Positions 35,701 to 41,960 of a stretch of DNA of 46,788 nucleotides are shown here, in pieces; the stretch's first letter is position 1, and every line of letters starts with the position of its first letter. This DNA comes from Alcanivoracaceae bacterium (GTDB lineage: Bacteria > Pseudomonadota > Gammaproteobacteria > Pseudomonadales > Alcanivoracaceae): NCBI GenBank assembly GCA_002706085.1, contig PAJO01000020.1:5654-52441 (forward strand). Direction: 5' to 3'. The translations under genes and the position numbers were made by a program. The notes under the pieces are model-generated. The model was not told the DNA's origin, did no database searches, and saw nothing but the letters and a program-made list of their open reading frames with translations.

Positions 35701-36199
35701 GCTCAAGCGCGGCGAGCAACCGGATGTGGAAAAACCGCTCAGCGGCGGACCGGAACTCAACCTGCGCATCCCGGCTCTGATTCCCGAAGATTACCTGCCC
35801 GATGTATTCAGTCGACTGACGCTCTACAAACGCATCGCCGGCTGCAAGACCCGCGACGGGCTAAAAGAACTGCAGGTGGAAATGATCGACCGTTTCGGCC
35901 TGTTGCCCGAGCCGGTGAAAAACCTGTTTGCGGTCACCGAACTGCGCCAACAGGCTGACCGTCTCGGCATCATTCGCCTGGATGCTCACGCCGGCGGCGG
36001 CAAGGTGGAGTTTGGAGAGCGGACCCCGGTGGACCCGCTGACCATCGTTAAACTGGTGCAGTCCGGCCCGAACCGTTTCAAGCTGGAAGGCGCCAACATG
36101 TTGCGGTTTGTAGAGGACAGTGAAACCGCCGAGGAACGGATCGACGTCGTCGACGCTCTGCTCAAACGGCTCTCGGCGCAGAGCATCAAGAAGGACTGA
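32729..36199 (+). CDS. mfd: Transcription-repair coupling factor
   Basis: Removes stalled RNA polymerase from damaged DNA and recruits UvrA. 1156 aa, normal length. Order: UvrB-like N-terminal domains (FPDWETLPYDHFSPHQDIVSDR), RNA polymerase-interacting domain around 490-560 (GSPVVHLEHGVGRYLGL), then the RecG-like translocase with Walker A CGDVGFGKTEVAMRA near 633, DEEH box VDEEHRFGVRHKERL near 733, LTATPIPRTLNMAMSGMRD and the TRG motif region near 900, and the C-terminal domain. The ATG at 32729 opens MKLLPDSNLFPSG. A TACAAT hexamer at 32682-32687 may be the -10, with no convincing -35. csiV follows. Confidence 0.98.
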   Translation: MKLLPDSNLFPSGREHYKDWAGLTAGSMAAVLAELARSQDHLFVVLAPNSSRAQQLTDSLSFYLTGSNTPVMLFPDWETLPYDHFSPHQDIVSDRIRVLHQLPTTHKGILVVPVNTLMQRLAPPLHITGNSFLLKVGDVFDMDATRERLVACGYRQRDNVYEHGEFAVRGAIMDIYPMGAEQPFRIELFDDEIESLRLFDAESQRSTGKVEDITLLPAAEFPLSAEGIARFRSNFRDTFDVDTRHVPLYQDVTDGLAAPGLEYYLPLFFEHMATLFDYLPDDVKLVEMADCQPAIEHFWDDVEQRYESRRHDIHRPIMTPWQLYLRQEELGAALKRHPRARQASSAAPADSNAIAFDVAPMPALTADVRASNPLALLHTFSDAHPDTHILICAETAGRREALLELMQKIRIQPVMKDNWPDFIAEPARWSLTRGELDAGFYAPEHQLLVVTENDLYGERVLQRRRRKSSSDDGAAEQAFRSLGELTVGSPVVHLEHGVGRYLGLTHMEVDRQQHEFLLLEYQGGDKLYVPVSSLHLISRYGGGDTAPLNRLGTEQWSKARQKAAEKIHDVAAELLNTYARREAREGKQFDVDMNDYERFSAGFPFEETPDQQAAIASVIADMQSSNPMDRLVCGDVGFGKTEVAMRAAFVAVENQTQVAVLVPTTLLAQQHYESFTDRFADWPVNIEVLSRFRSAKEKTQVLQRLKEGKVDILVGTHQLLQETVAFDNLGLIIVDEEHRFGVRHKERLKQMRAECDILTLTATPIPRTLNMAMSGMRDISIIATPPQKRLSVKTFVQQHNDTAIKEALLRELLRGGQVYYLHNDIDTMEKTAEDIRKLVPDARVGIAHGQMRERELEAVMSDFYHRRFNVLVCTTIVETGIDVPSANTIIIDRADKLGLAQLHQLRGRVGRSHHQAYAYLITPSPKVMTKDALKRLEAIEQATDLGAGFMLASQDLEIRGAGELLGEEQHGNIETIGFSLYMEMLEQAVEALKRGEQPDVEKPLSGGPELNLRIPALIPEDYLPDVFSRLTLYKRIAGCKTRDGLKELQVEMIDRFGLLPEPVKNLFAVTELRQQADRLGIIRLDAHAGGGKVEFGERTPVDPLTIVKLVQSGPNRFKLEGANMLRFVEDSETAEERIDVVDALLKRLSAQSIKKD

Positions 36200-36208
36200 G
36201 GGGCGAAC

Positions 36209-36352
36209 AGCAAGCTACAAGCTGCAACGCGAATCCGGCTGGGCCGCTAGACTTAAAGGCTTTCCCCGCGCACCATCGCTTGGTCGCGGGTATAGCCCGT
36301 CAAAACTTGGCAACCCCAAACCGCGCCTTGCAGCTTGATGCTTGTAGCTCAA
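36209..36352. repeat. Heptamer-ended inverted repeat, copy 3
   Basis: The left end reads CAAGCTAC-AAGCTGC-AACGCG (36211-36231). The right end (36321-36351) is an inverted, less regular copy, CCGCGCCTTGCAGCTTG then ATGCTTGTAGCTC. It starts 10 nt behind the mfd stop codon. The centre holds a CCCGCG...CGCGGG-like pair (about 36264-36288) that could form a hairpin. Confidence 0.7.
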
Positions 36353-36464
36353 TCCCGTCACAAATTTGCCACCGCCCGGCCAGTGCATCGTGAATTGGTC
36401 TGGCTGAGCCGTTATAGTCGGCACCGGAATCAATGCCTGTCTTCAGGCAAACAAGGAGTATTGA

Positions 36465-37058
36465 ATGCGTCGCGCATTACTGTGGGTTGTGTTGTCCCTG
36501 TTCACCGGCCCGGCATTCGCCAAAGGCTGGTACACCATCGAAGTACTGGTGTTTGCCCAGAATCACCCGGTCAGCAGCGAGATATTCCCCACCAACCGGC
36601 AACCCGCCTACGCACCTCAACCGGTCACCCTGGGCTCACCAGAATTGAATGAGCAGGCCGACAGCGATGCCGTCGGCCGCGGTGCGTGGCAATTCCTGGG
36701 TGAAGACAGCGCCGTGTTGCAGTTCATGATGGAACGCATGGAACAAAGCGGGAACTACCGTGAGCTCTACCATGCCACCTGGCGCCAGCCAGTCGGGAGC
36801 AAGCAGGAAACACAGCCCGTCTACCTGCGCGGCGGTCAGACCCTGCCCACCAAGGAGGGGGATATCCCGGAACTGGAAGGCACCCTGCATTTCAGCGAAA
36901 GCCGTTATGTCCACGTGGACCCGCGCCTGTGGTTCAACACCGAAGTAGAAGGCGAGCGAATCTATGTGGACATCAGTGAAAGTCGTCGGCTGAGCGGCTT
37001 TCAGGCGTATTACTTTGATCACCCCATGTTCGGCATGATAGTTCGGGTTACCCGCTAA
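36465..37058 (+). CDS. csiV: CsiV family periplasmic protein
   Basis: 197 aa with a signal peptide (MRRALLWVVLSLFTGPAFA, cleavage after residue 19). Mature part starts KGWYTIEVLVFAQNH, the signature opening of the DUF2803/CsiV family; YVHVDPRLWFNTEVEG and DHPMFGMIVRVTR close the domain. CsiV proteins are periplasmic, with peptidoglycan-binding and stress roles reported for the Vibrio member; the role here is inferred. The ATG has AAGGAG 7 nt upstream. It follows mfd as in pseudomonads, after 265 nt that hold a heptamer-ended repeat. Confidence 0.85.
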   Translation: MRRALLWVVLSLFTGPAFAKGWYTIEVLVFAQNHPVSSEIFPTNRQPAYAPQPVTLGSPELNEQADSDAVGRGAWQFLGEDSAVLQFMMERMEQSGNYRELYHATWRQPVGSKQETQPVYLRGGQTLPTKEGDIPELEGTLHFSESRYVHVDPRLWFNTEVEGERIYVDISESRRLSGFQAYYFDHPMFGMIVRVTR

Positions 37059-37252
37059 CGGACTGCCCTTTGCGGCATGCCCCTTTCAAAACCCGCTCAC
37101 GGCCAATACCGATTCTACCGCCTGTCTGAAACTCTGCATTCAGACGGGCCCCCAAACGTTTCCCGCGCTAAAGTCATTTCAAGGGGCCTTACCCGGCCCA
37201 GACAAGTCACTCCCTGACGGGCTACCCTCCCGGACGGGAAAGGAGCGTTGTC

Positions 37253-38326
37253 ATGTTCGTTACCCTCGAACAGACCGACGTTGCCGAACTCCATCAGTTC
37301 CGGGATCCGGTAACCGGTCTGCGTGCGCTGATCGCCCTGCACTCCACCCGCCTGGGCCCTGCCCTTGGTGGCTGTCGCTGCCTCCCCTATCCTGACGAAG
37401 CCTCTGCCATCGCCGATGTCTGCCGCCTCGCCCGCGGGATGAGCTACAAGGCCGCTCTGGCCGGGTTGCCATTGGGTGGCGGCAAAGCCGTCATCATTGA
37501 ACCACCAACGCACTACGACCGAGCTGCCCTCTATCGCAGCTTCGGCGAAGCCGTCCACCGACTGGGGGGACGCTATATCACTGCTGTCGATGCCGGCACC
37601 GAGATCCAGGATCTCGATCAGGTCGCCCACGTAACACCGCACGTACGAGGGTGCTCCGCCGATGGCATCGACCCCTCGCCCTATACGGCACTGGGTGTCT
37701 TCGCCGCACTCAATGCGGCCATTCAACACCGATTGCAGCGTCACGGGGTGCGCGGCCTGCACTTGGCGATTCAGGGGCTCGGCCATGTGGGGAGCCAGCT
37801 TGCCCTGATGCTTGGCCGTGCAGGGGCGAAGCTGACTCTGGCCGACCTGAATACCCTGCGGGCCCGTCAACTGGCAGACCGTTTACACGCGGACTGGGTC
37901 CCCGCTGACCACATCTACGATGTCCCCTGCGATGTTTTCCTGCCCTGCGCCCTGGGCGGTATTCTCAACGCCGATACCATTTCACGGCTGCACAGCCCCC
38001 TGATTGTTGGCGCCGCCAACAACCAGCTCGCCACACCGAGCGATGCCCTCCGGCTGCTGGAGCGGGACATCCTCTACACCCCTGACTACCTGAACAATGC
38101 TGGCGGTCTGATCGCACTGGCGCTGGGACACCAGCAGGTCCCCGTCGATCAGATTCGCCGAAAAGTCCTGACCATCGGCCGCACCCTCACCCGAATCTTG
38201 CACGACGCCCAGCGCCTGCAAGTCGCACCCGCCACCATGGCAGACCGGTTGGCGGAGCAACACCTGCACGATGCCCGGCCAGAAACACTCCAGTCCTACC
38301 CGGAGGCCCGCCATGTTTATGCCTGA
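37253..38326 (+). CDS. Leucine (branched-chain amino acid) dehydrogenase
   Basis: Reversible NAD-dependent oxidative deamination of leucine, valine and isoleucine to the 2-oxo acids. 357 aa of the Glu/Leu/Phe/Val dehydrogenase family. Substrate-binding glycine-rich block with catalytic lysine: MSYKAALAGLPLGGGKAVI with K66 and K78; Rossmann motif IQGLGHVGSQLA at 173-184; ADLNTLRARQLA just after. AAGGAG lies 7 nt before the ATG. Its last 14 nt overlap the E1 alpha gene, tying amino acid deamination to oxidative decarboxylation. A 7 bp inverted repeat (GTCTGAA/TTCAGAC, 37124-37145) precedes it and may be regulatory. Phenylalanine dehydrogenase is the main alternative. Confidence 0.92.
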   Translation: MFVTLEQTDVAELHQFRDPVTGLRALIALHSTRLGPALGGCRCLPYPDEASAIADVCRLARGMSYKAALAGLPLGGGKAVIIEPPTHYDRAALYRSFGEAVHRLGGRYITAVDAGTEIQDLDQVAHVTPHVRGCSADGIDPSPYTALGVFAALNAAIQHRLQRHGVRGLHLAIQGLGHVGSQLALMLGRAGAKLTLADLNTLRARQLADRLHADWVPADHIYDVPCDVFLPCALGGILNADTISRLHSPLIVGAANNQLATPSDALRLLERDILYTPDYLNNAGGLIALALGHQQVPVDQIRRKVLTIGRTLTRILHDAQRLQVAPATMADRLAEQHLHDARPETLQSYPEARHVYA

Positions 38327-39371
38327 GCCCTACCAGATCCATCAACGGCTGGACGCCCTGGCTGACTGCCCCCACTGGCAACGTCTGACTGAGGGCTACC
38401 GGAATATGCAGTTGATCCGCACCTTCGACAAAAAGGCCGTCAACCTGCAGCGCACTGGCCAGTTAGGCACCTATGCCTCCTGCCTGGGCGCCGAAGCCAT
38501 CGCCACCGCAGGCGGCATGGCACTGGCAAGAGAGGATTACTTCGTCCCCTATTACCGCGACCATGCCACCCAATACCTGCGCGGTGTACCGCTCTACCAG
38601 ATCCTTCAGTATTGGGGCGGCGATGAAAGGGGTAATGCCTTCCCGGCAGACACCCCCGCCAGCCGCGATCTGCCCAACTGCGTCCCGATCGCCACCCAAC
38701 TGCCCCAGGCCGCCGGCATCGCAACCAAGGCCAAGCTGACGCACGAACACGCCGCCGTACTGGCCACCTGTGGAGATGGCGGAACCTCTCGCGGGGATTT
38801 CTACGAAACCCTCAACGTGGCGGGAGTATGGCAATTACCCCTGGTGGTCATGGTCAACAACAACCAATGGGCGATTTCGGTTCCCGGCCAGCTCCAAACC
38901 GCCAGCCGGTCCATCGCTCACAAGGCGGAGGCCGCCGGCATAGAGGGCATACGGGTCGACGGCAACGACCTGCCCGCCCTGCTGGAGGTACTCGACTATG
39001 CACTCGACAAAGCCCGCCACGGCAAAGGCGCTACCCTGGTAGAGGCGATCAGCTACCGCCTCAGCGACCACACCACTGCTGACGATGCGAGCCGTTACCG
39101 CAAGGCGAGCGAACTGCATACCGCCTGGCAACACGAACCTATCGCCCGACTCAGGCACGCGCTGGTCAACGCCAGACAGTGGGATGCAGAGCAGGAAACG
39201 CAATGGCAGCAGCACTGCCGTGACGTCGTGGACGACGCAGTAAAAACCTATCTGGAACACCCCCCGCAGGTGCCCGCTGACATGCTCGACCACCTCTACG
39301 CCACCTTGCCCGCGAGCCTTGGCCGTCAACGGCAAACCCTGTCCCGCCAGCAAGGAGATCCGCATGCATAA
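38313..39371 (+). CDS. 2-oxoacid dehydrogenase E1 component, alpha subunit
   Basis: Thiamine-diphosphate subunit of a branched-chain 2-oxoacid or pyruvate dehydrogenase complex. 352 aa from the ATG at 38313, chosen because GGAGG lies 6 nt upstream. ThDP motif: ATCGDGGTSRGDFYETLNVA followed by VVMVNNNQWAIS, the GDG-x-NN pattern. The phosphorylation-loop-like segment SYRLSDHTTADDASRYR is conserved in both families. The leucine dehydrogenase in front favours branched-chain substrates, but sequence alone does not decide. Overlaps both neighbours (14 nt and 8 nt). Confidence 0.9.
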   Translation: MFMPEPYQIHQRLDALADCPHWQRLTEGYRNMQLIRTFDKKAVNLQRTGQLGTYASCLGAEAIATAGGMALAREDYFVPYYRDHATQYLRGVPLYQILQYWGGDERGNAFPADTPASRDLPNCVPIATQLPQAAGIATKAKLTHEHAAVLATCGDGGTSRGDFYETLNVAGVWQLPLVVMVNNNQWAISVPGQLQTASRSIAHKAEAAGIEGIRVDGNDLPALLEVLDYALDKARHGKGATLVEAISYRLSDHTTADDASRYRKASELHTAWQHEPIARLRHALVNARQWDAEQETQWQQHCRDVVDDAVKTYLEHPPQVPADMLDHLYATLPASLGRQRQTLSRQQGDPHA

Positions 39372-40371
39372 TGCACAGCAACGCCCTCAACATGCGCTCC
39401 CCCTGAACTTGGTGGAAGCCATCAACCGGGCCCTGTTCCAGGCCATGAGCGACGACCACCGCGTGGTGCTGCTTGGTGAGGACATTGCCACCAATGGCGG
39501 CGTCTTTCGGGCCACCGAGGGGCTCAAGGCGCATTTTGGTTTGCGTCGGGTAATGGATACCCCACTGGCAGAGAATCTTATCGCTGGCCTCAGTGTTGGC
39601 ATGGCCAGCCAGGGACTGAAGCCCGTGGCCGAGATCCAGTTCATGGGCTTCATCTACGCAGCCCTGGAACAATTGATCAGCCACGCAGCGCGGCTGCGTC
39701 ACCGAACACGGGGACGGCTGAGCTGCCCGCTGGTGATCCGCGCGCCGTTTGGCGGTGGCATCCACGCCCCCGAGCATCACAGCGAAAGCACTGAAGCCCT
39801 GTTTGCTCATGTACCGGGGCTTCGCGTGGTCATTCCGTCCTCCCCCTCCCGGGCCTACGGCCTGCTGCGTGCCGCCATTAGCTGCCCAGACCCGGTCCTG
39901 TTTCTGGAACCCAAACGGCTTTATCGACTGCAACGACTGCCCGTCGACCTTGACGATGCCCCGCTGCCGCTGGATCGCTGTTTCACCCTGCGTCCCGGCG
40001 AAGACATCACCCTGATCAGCTGGGGCGCCATGATCCATGAGACCCTGGCCGCCGCCGACCACCTGGCACAGGCCGGCATCAAGGCTGAAGTCATTGATGT
40101 CGCCACACTCAACCCACTGGACCGGGACACGCTGGTGGCCAGTGTCAGCAAGACAGGGCGCGCCGTTATCGTCCATGAGGCGCCCTTTACGGGTGGGTTT
40201 GGCGCCGAGATCGCCGCCACCCTGGCCAGCGATGCCTTGATGCAACTCCGTGCGCCCGTGACGCGGGTCACCGGCTACGACACCCCCATGCCCTATTTCG
40301 CCATGGAGAGGGAATACATGCCCAGCGTGGAGCGCATCGTGGCGGCGGCCAAGCAGCAAATGGAGTACTGA
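39364..40371 (+). CDS. 2-oxoacid dehydrogenase E1 component, beta subunit
   Basis: 335 aa from the ATG at 39364, preceded by AAGGAG. Transketolase-type pyrimidine domain with LLGEDIATNGGVFRATEGL (catalytic Glu for ThDP) near residue 35, DTPLAENLIAGLSVGMA, and IRAPFGGGIHAPEHHSES, the typical E1 beta histidine block. C-terminal transketolase domain with LISWGAMIHETLAAA. It forms the alpha2-beta2 E1 with the preceding gene; the two overlap by 8 nt. The next 57 nt before E2 contain a heptamer direct repeat. Confidence 0.92.
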   Translation: MHNAQQRPQHALPLNLVEAINRALFQAMSDDHRVVLLGEDIATNGGVFRATEGLKAHFGLRRVMDTPLAENLIAGLSVGMASQGLKPVAEIQFMGFIYAALEQLISHAARLRHRTRGRLSCPLVIRAPFGGGIHAPEHHSESTEALFAHVPGLRVVIPSSPSRAYGLLRAAISCPDPVLFLEPKRLYRLQRLPVDLDDAPLPLDRCFTLRPGEDITLISWGAMIHETLAAADHLAQAGIKAEVIDVATLNPLDRDTLVASVSKTGRAVIVHEAPFTGGFGAEIAATLASDALMQLRAPVTRVTGYDTPMPYFAMEREYMPSVERIVAAAKQQMEY

Positions 40372-40379
40372 GAAAAAGG

Positions 40380-40407
40380 TCGGACGTCTGACGTCGGATG
40401 TCTGACG
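40380..40407. repeat. Tandem heptamer repeat between E1 beta and E2
   Basis: Four 7 bp units, TCGGACG-TCTGACG-TCGGATG-TCTGACG, equal to two imperfect 14 bp direct repeats differing at one base. It lies 9 nt behind the E1 beta stop and ends 21 nt before the E2 start, upstream of the GGGAG ribosome binding site. Confidence 0.85.
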
Positions 40408-40428
40408 CAAAACCCTGGGAGCCCAACC

Positions 40429-41541
40429 ATGCCCTATTTCACTCTGCCCGATCTGGGCGAAGGTTTGCAGGAAGCCGAAATCGTCGAGTGGCATGTCAAC
40501 GAGGGTGACAGCGTCAAGGTGGATGACCTGTTGCTCAGCGTGGAAACCGCCAAGGCTATTGTCGATATTCCTTCCCCCCGCGACGGCATCATCGGATCGC
40601 TGTTTGTCCGCAATGGGGACCTGATTCATACCGGCGAACCCCTGCTCGCCTTCGCCGGTGATGAAGGCACCGGCAGTCAGACGGTGGTGGGCAACCTGGA
40701 AAGCCAGGACGACAGCGACAATCAGGATCATTTTGTCATCGGCGCGGTGACTGAAGGGCACCATTTTGGCGGCGCGACCCCTGCCATTCGCGCCCTGGCC
40801 CAGCACCTGGGCGTCAATCTGGAGCAACTTCGAGGCAGCGGCCCCAACGGCACCATCACCTTTGAGGACGTACAGCAAAACGCCAACCTGAAACACAGCC
40901 ACGGCGACAGCACCCCGCTAAAAGGCGTCGCTCGCAGCATGGCCAAAACCATGGCCTGCGCAGGCCAGCAAGTCGTGCCTGTCAGCCTGTTTGACCAAAC
41001 CAGTATCCGTCACTGGGCAGCCCACACTGATATTACCCTCAGACTGATTCAGGCCATCGTGGCGGGTTGTCAGGCAGAACCCGCCCTTAATGCCTGGTTC
41101 GACGGCAGCACCCTGAGCATGCGAGTGGTGGAAAAAATTGATCTGGGTATCGCGGTGGATACCCCCGACGGCCTGTTTGTTCCGGTACTGAGAGATGTGG
41201 GAAACCGCGAGCCAGATGATCTGCGAGAGGGGCTCGACCGGCTCCGCCATGATGTGAGGAACCGCAAGATTCCCGCAAAAGAATTACAAGGTGCCACCCT
41301 CACCCTGAGCAACTTTGGGACCCTGGGCGGCCGCTTCGCCACACCGGTAGTGGTACCACCACAGGTGGCCATTGTCGGCGCGGGAAAACGCTTCATCCAA
41401 CCGGGCATCAACAATGGGGCGTTGTTTGAAGATGTGCAGCTACCCTTGAGCCTGACCTTCGATCACCGCGCCTTGAATGGCGGACAGGCTGCCAGATTTC
41501 TGGCTGCCTTGCTGGCAGATCTTTCGGCTCCACCAATGTAG
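40429..41541 (+). CDS. 2-oxoacid dehydrogenase E2 (dihydrolipoyl acyltransferase)
   Basis: Core acyltransferase that moves the acyl group from E1 to CoA. 370 aa, compact. N-terminal lipoyl domain with lipoylated K42 in LSVETAKAIVDIPSP; peripheral subunit-binding domain ATPAIRALAQHLGVNLEQL near residue 118; short linkers lacking the usual long Ala/Pro runs; C-terminal catalytic domain with LSNFGTLGGRFATPV and FDHRALNGGQAARFL. The catalytic HxxxDG is HxxxNG here (H346, N350). No lipoamide dehydrogenase (E3) gene is nearby; the complex presumably borrows one. Last gene of the leucine dehydrogenase-E1-E2 operon. Confidence 0.92.
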   Translation: MPYFTLPDLGEGLQEAEIVEWHVNEGDSVKVDDLLLSVETAKAIVDIPSPRDGIIGSLFVRNGDLIHTGEPLLAFAGDEGTGSQTVVGNLESQDDSDNQDHFVIGAVTEGHHFGGATPAIRALAQHLGVNLEQLRGSGPNGTITFEDVQQNANLKHSHGDSTPLKGVARSMAKTMACAGQQVVPVSLFDQTSIRHWAAHTDITLRLIQAIVAGCQAEPALNAWFDGSTLSMRVVEKIDLGIAVDTPDGLFVPVLRDVGNREPDDLREGLDRLRHDVRNRKIPAKELQGATLTLSNFGTLGGRFATPVVVPPQVAIVGAGKRFIQPGINNGALFEDVQLPLSLTFDHRALNGGQAARFLAALLADLSAPPM

Positions 41542-41590
41542 CGCAGCCAAGCAACGCGAAGACTTCCACTGTTGCAGAGCCAACCAGGGG

Positions 41591-41777
41591 CATGGGCTCC
41601 CACAAAGATGAATACAGCGCTCGAGCGGTTAATTGCACTGCTTTGTGGGAGCTATGCTTGCATGGCGAATCGAGCGACAGCGAGACGACCGAGGGAGGGG
41701 CACTCTCATGTTTACCAGCGCTCTGGAATCTCTACCTCGCCTAGGCGAGGATCGCCATGCAAGCATGGGCTCCTACT
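41591..41777. repeat. REP-like cluster
   Basis: Copy 1, minus strand, partial: CTTTGTGGGAGCCCATG (41591-41607). Copy 2, plus: CTTTGTGGGAGCTATGCTTG (41641-41660), continuing CATGGCGAA to 41669. Copy 3, minus: GTAGGAGCCCATGCTTGCAT then GGCGAT (41751-41776). Copies 2 and 3 form an inverted pair. Each holds an ATGC-TT-GCAT stem. Abutting copy 3 is a perfect 16 bp palindrome, CCTCGCCTAGGCGAGG (41735-41750). This layout is that of pseudomonad-type REP doublets. Confidence 0.75.
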
Positions 41778-41880
41778 GGGCGCATAGGTTATCCGAGGTC
41801 GCCGAACTCGACGATTTGGAAGGCGTTACCGTTCTTCTTGAAACCAGGGAACTATTTTAGGTCTTCCTATCCACTCAAGC

Positions 41881-41936
41881 ATAGCTCATAGCTCATAGCT
41901 CATAGCTCATAGCTCATAGCTTGTAGCTTGTAGCTT
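41881..41936. repeat. Eight-unit tandem heptamer array
   Basis: Five copies of ATAGCTC, one ATAGCTT and two GTAGCTT, with no gaps. Read on the minus strand, the array starts AAGCTAC-AAGCTAC, the same unit that builds the ends of the inverted repeats at 654, 23002 and 36209. It lies 24 nt behind the stop codon of the LuxR-hydrolase gene. Confidence 0.9.
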
Positions 41937-41960
41937 GCCCAGCCCGATGCCTTTGAGGCT

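Larger units (their letters stand above)
41542..41960. other. Gene-free convergent region of 419 bp filled with repeats
   Basis: Lies between the stops of E2 and the LuxR-hydrolase gene. From left to right it holds three REP-like copies with a 16 bp palindrome (41591-41777), a plain stretch (about 41780-41880) and a heptamer array (41881-41936). I see no ORF worth calling and no T-run terminator. Confidence 0.7.

Noticed and set aside
37124-37145. GTCTGAA/TTCAGAC hairpin as the csiV terminator
   Set aside because: It has no T-run and is 66 nt behind the stop; it could equally be an operator of the dehydrogenase operon.
39166-40902. Long 578-codon open frame on the minus strand opposite E1 alpha, E1 beta and E2
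   Set aside because: It covers three recognisable genes on the other strand, and its translation shows no domain. High GC antisense frames of this length are expected.
41881-41936. CRISPR-like appearance of repeated short units
   Set aside because: Units are 7 bp and contiguous with no spacers, and no cas gene is near; it is a tandem repeat.
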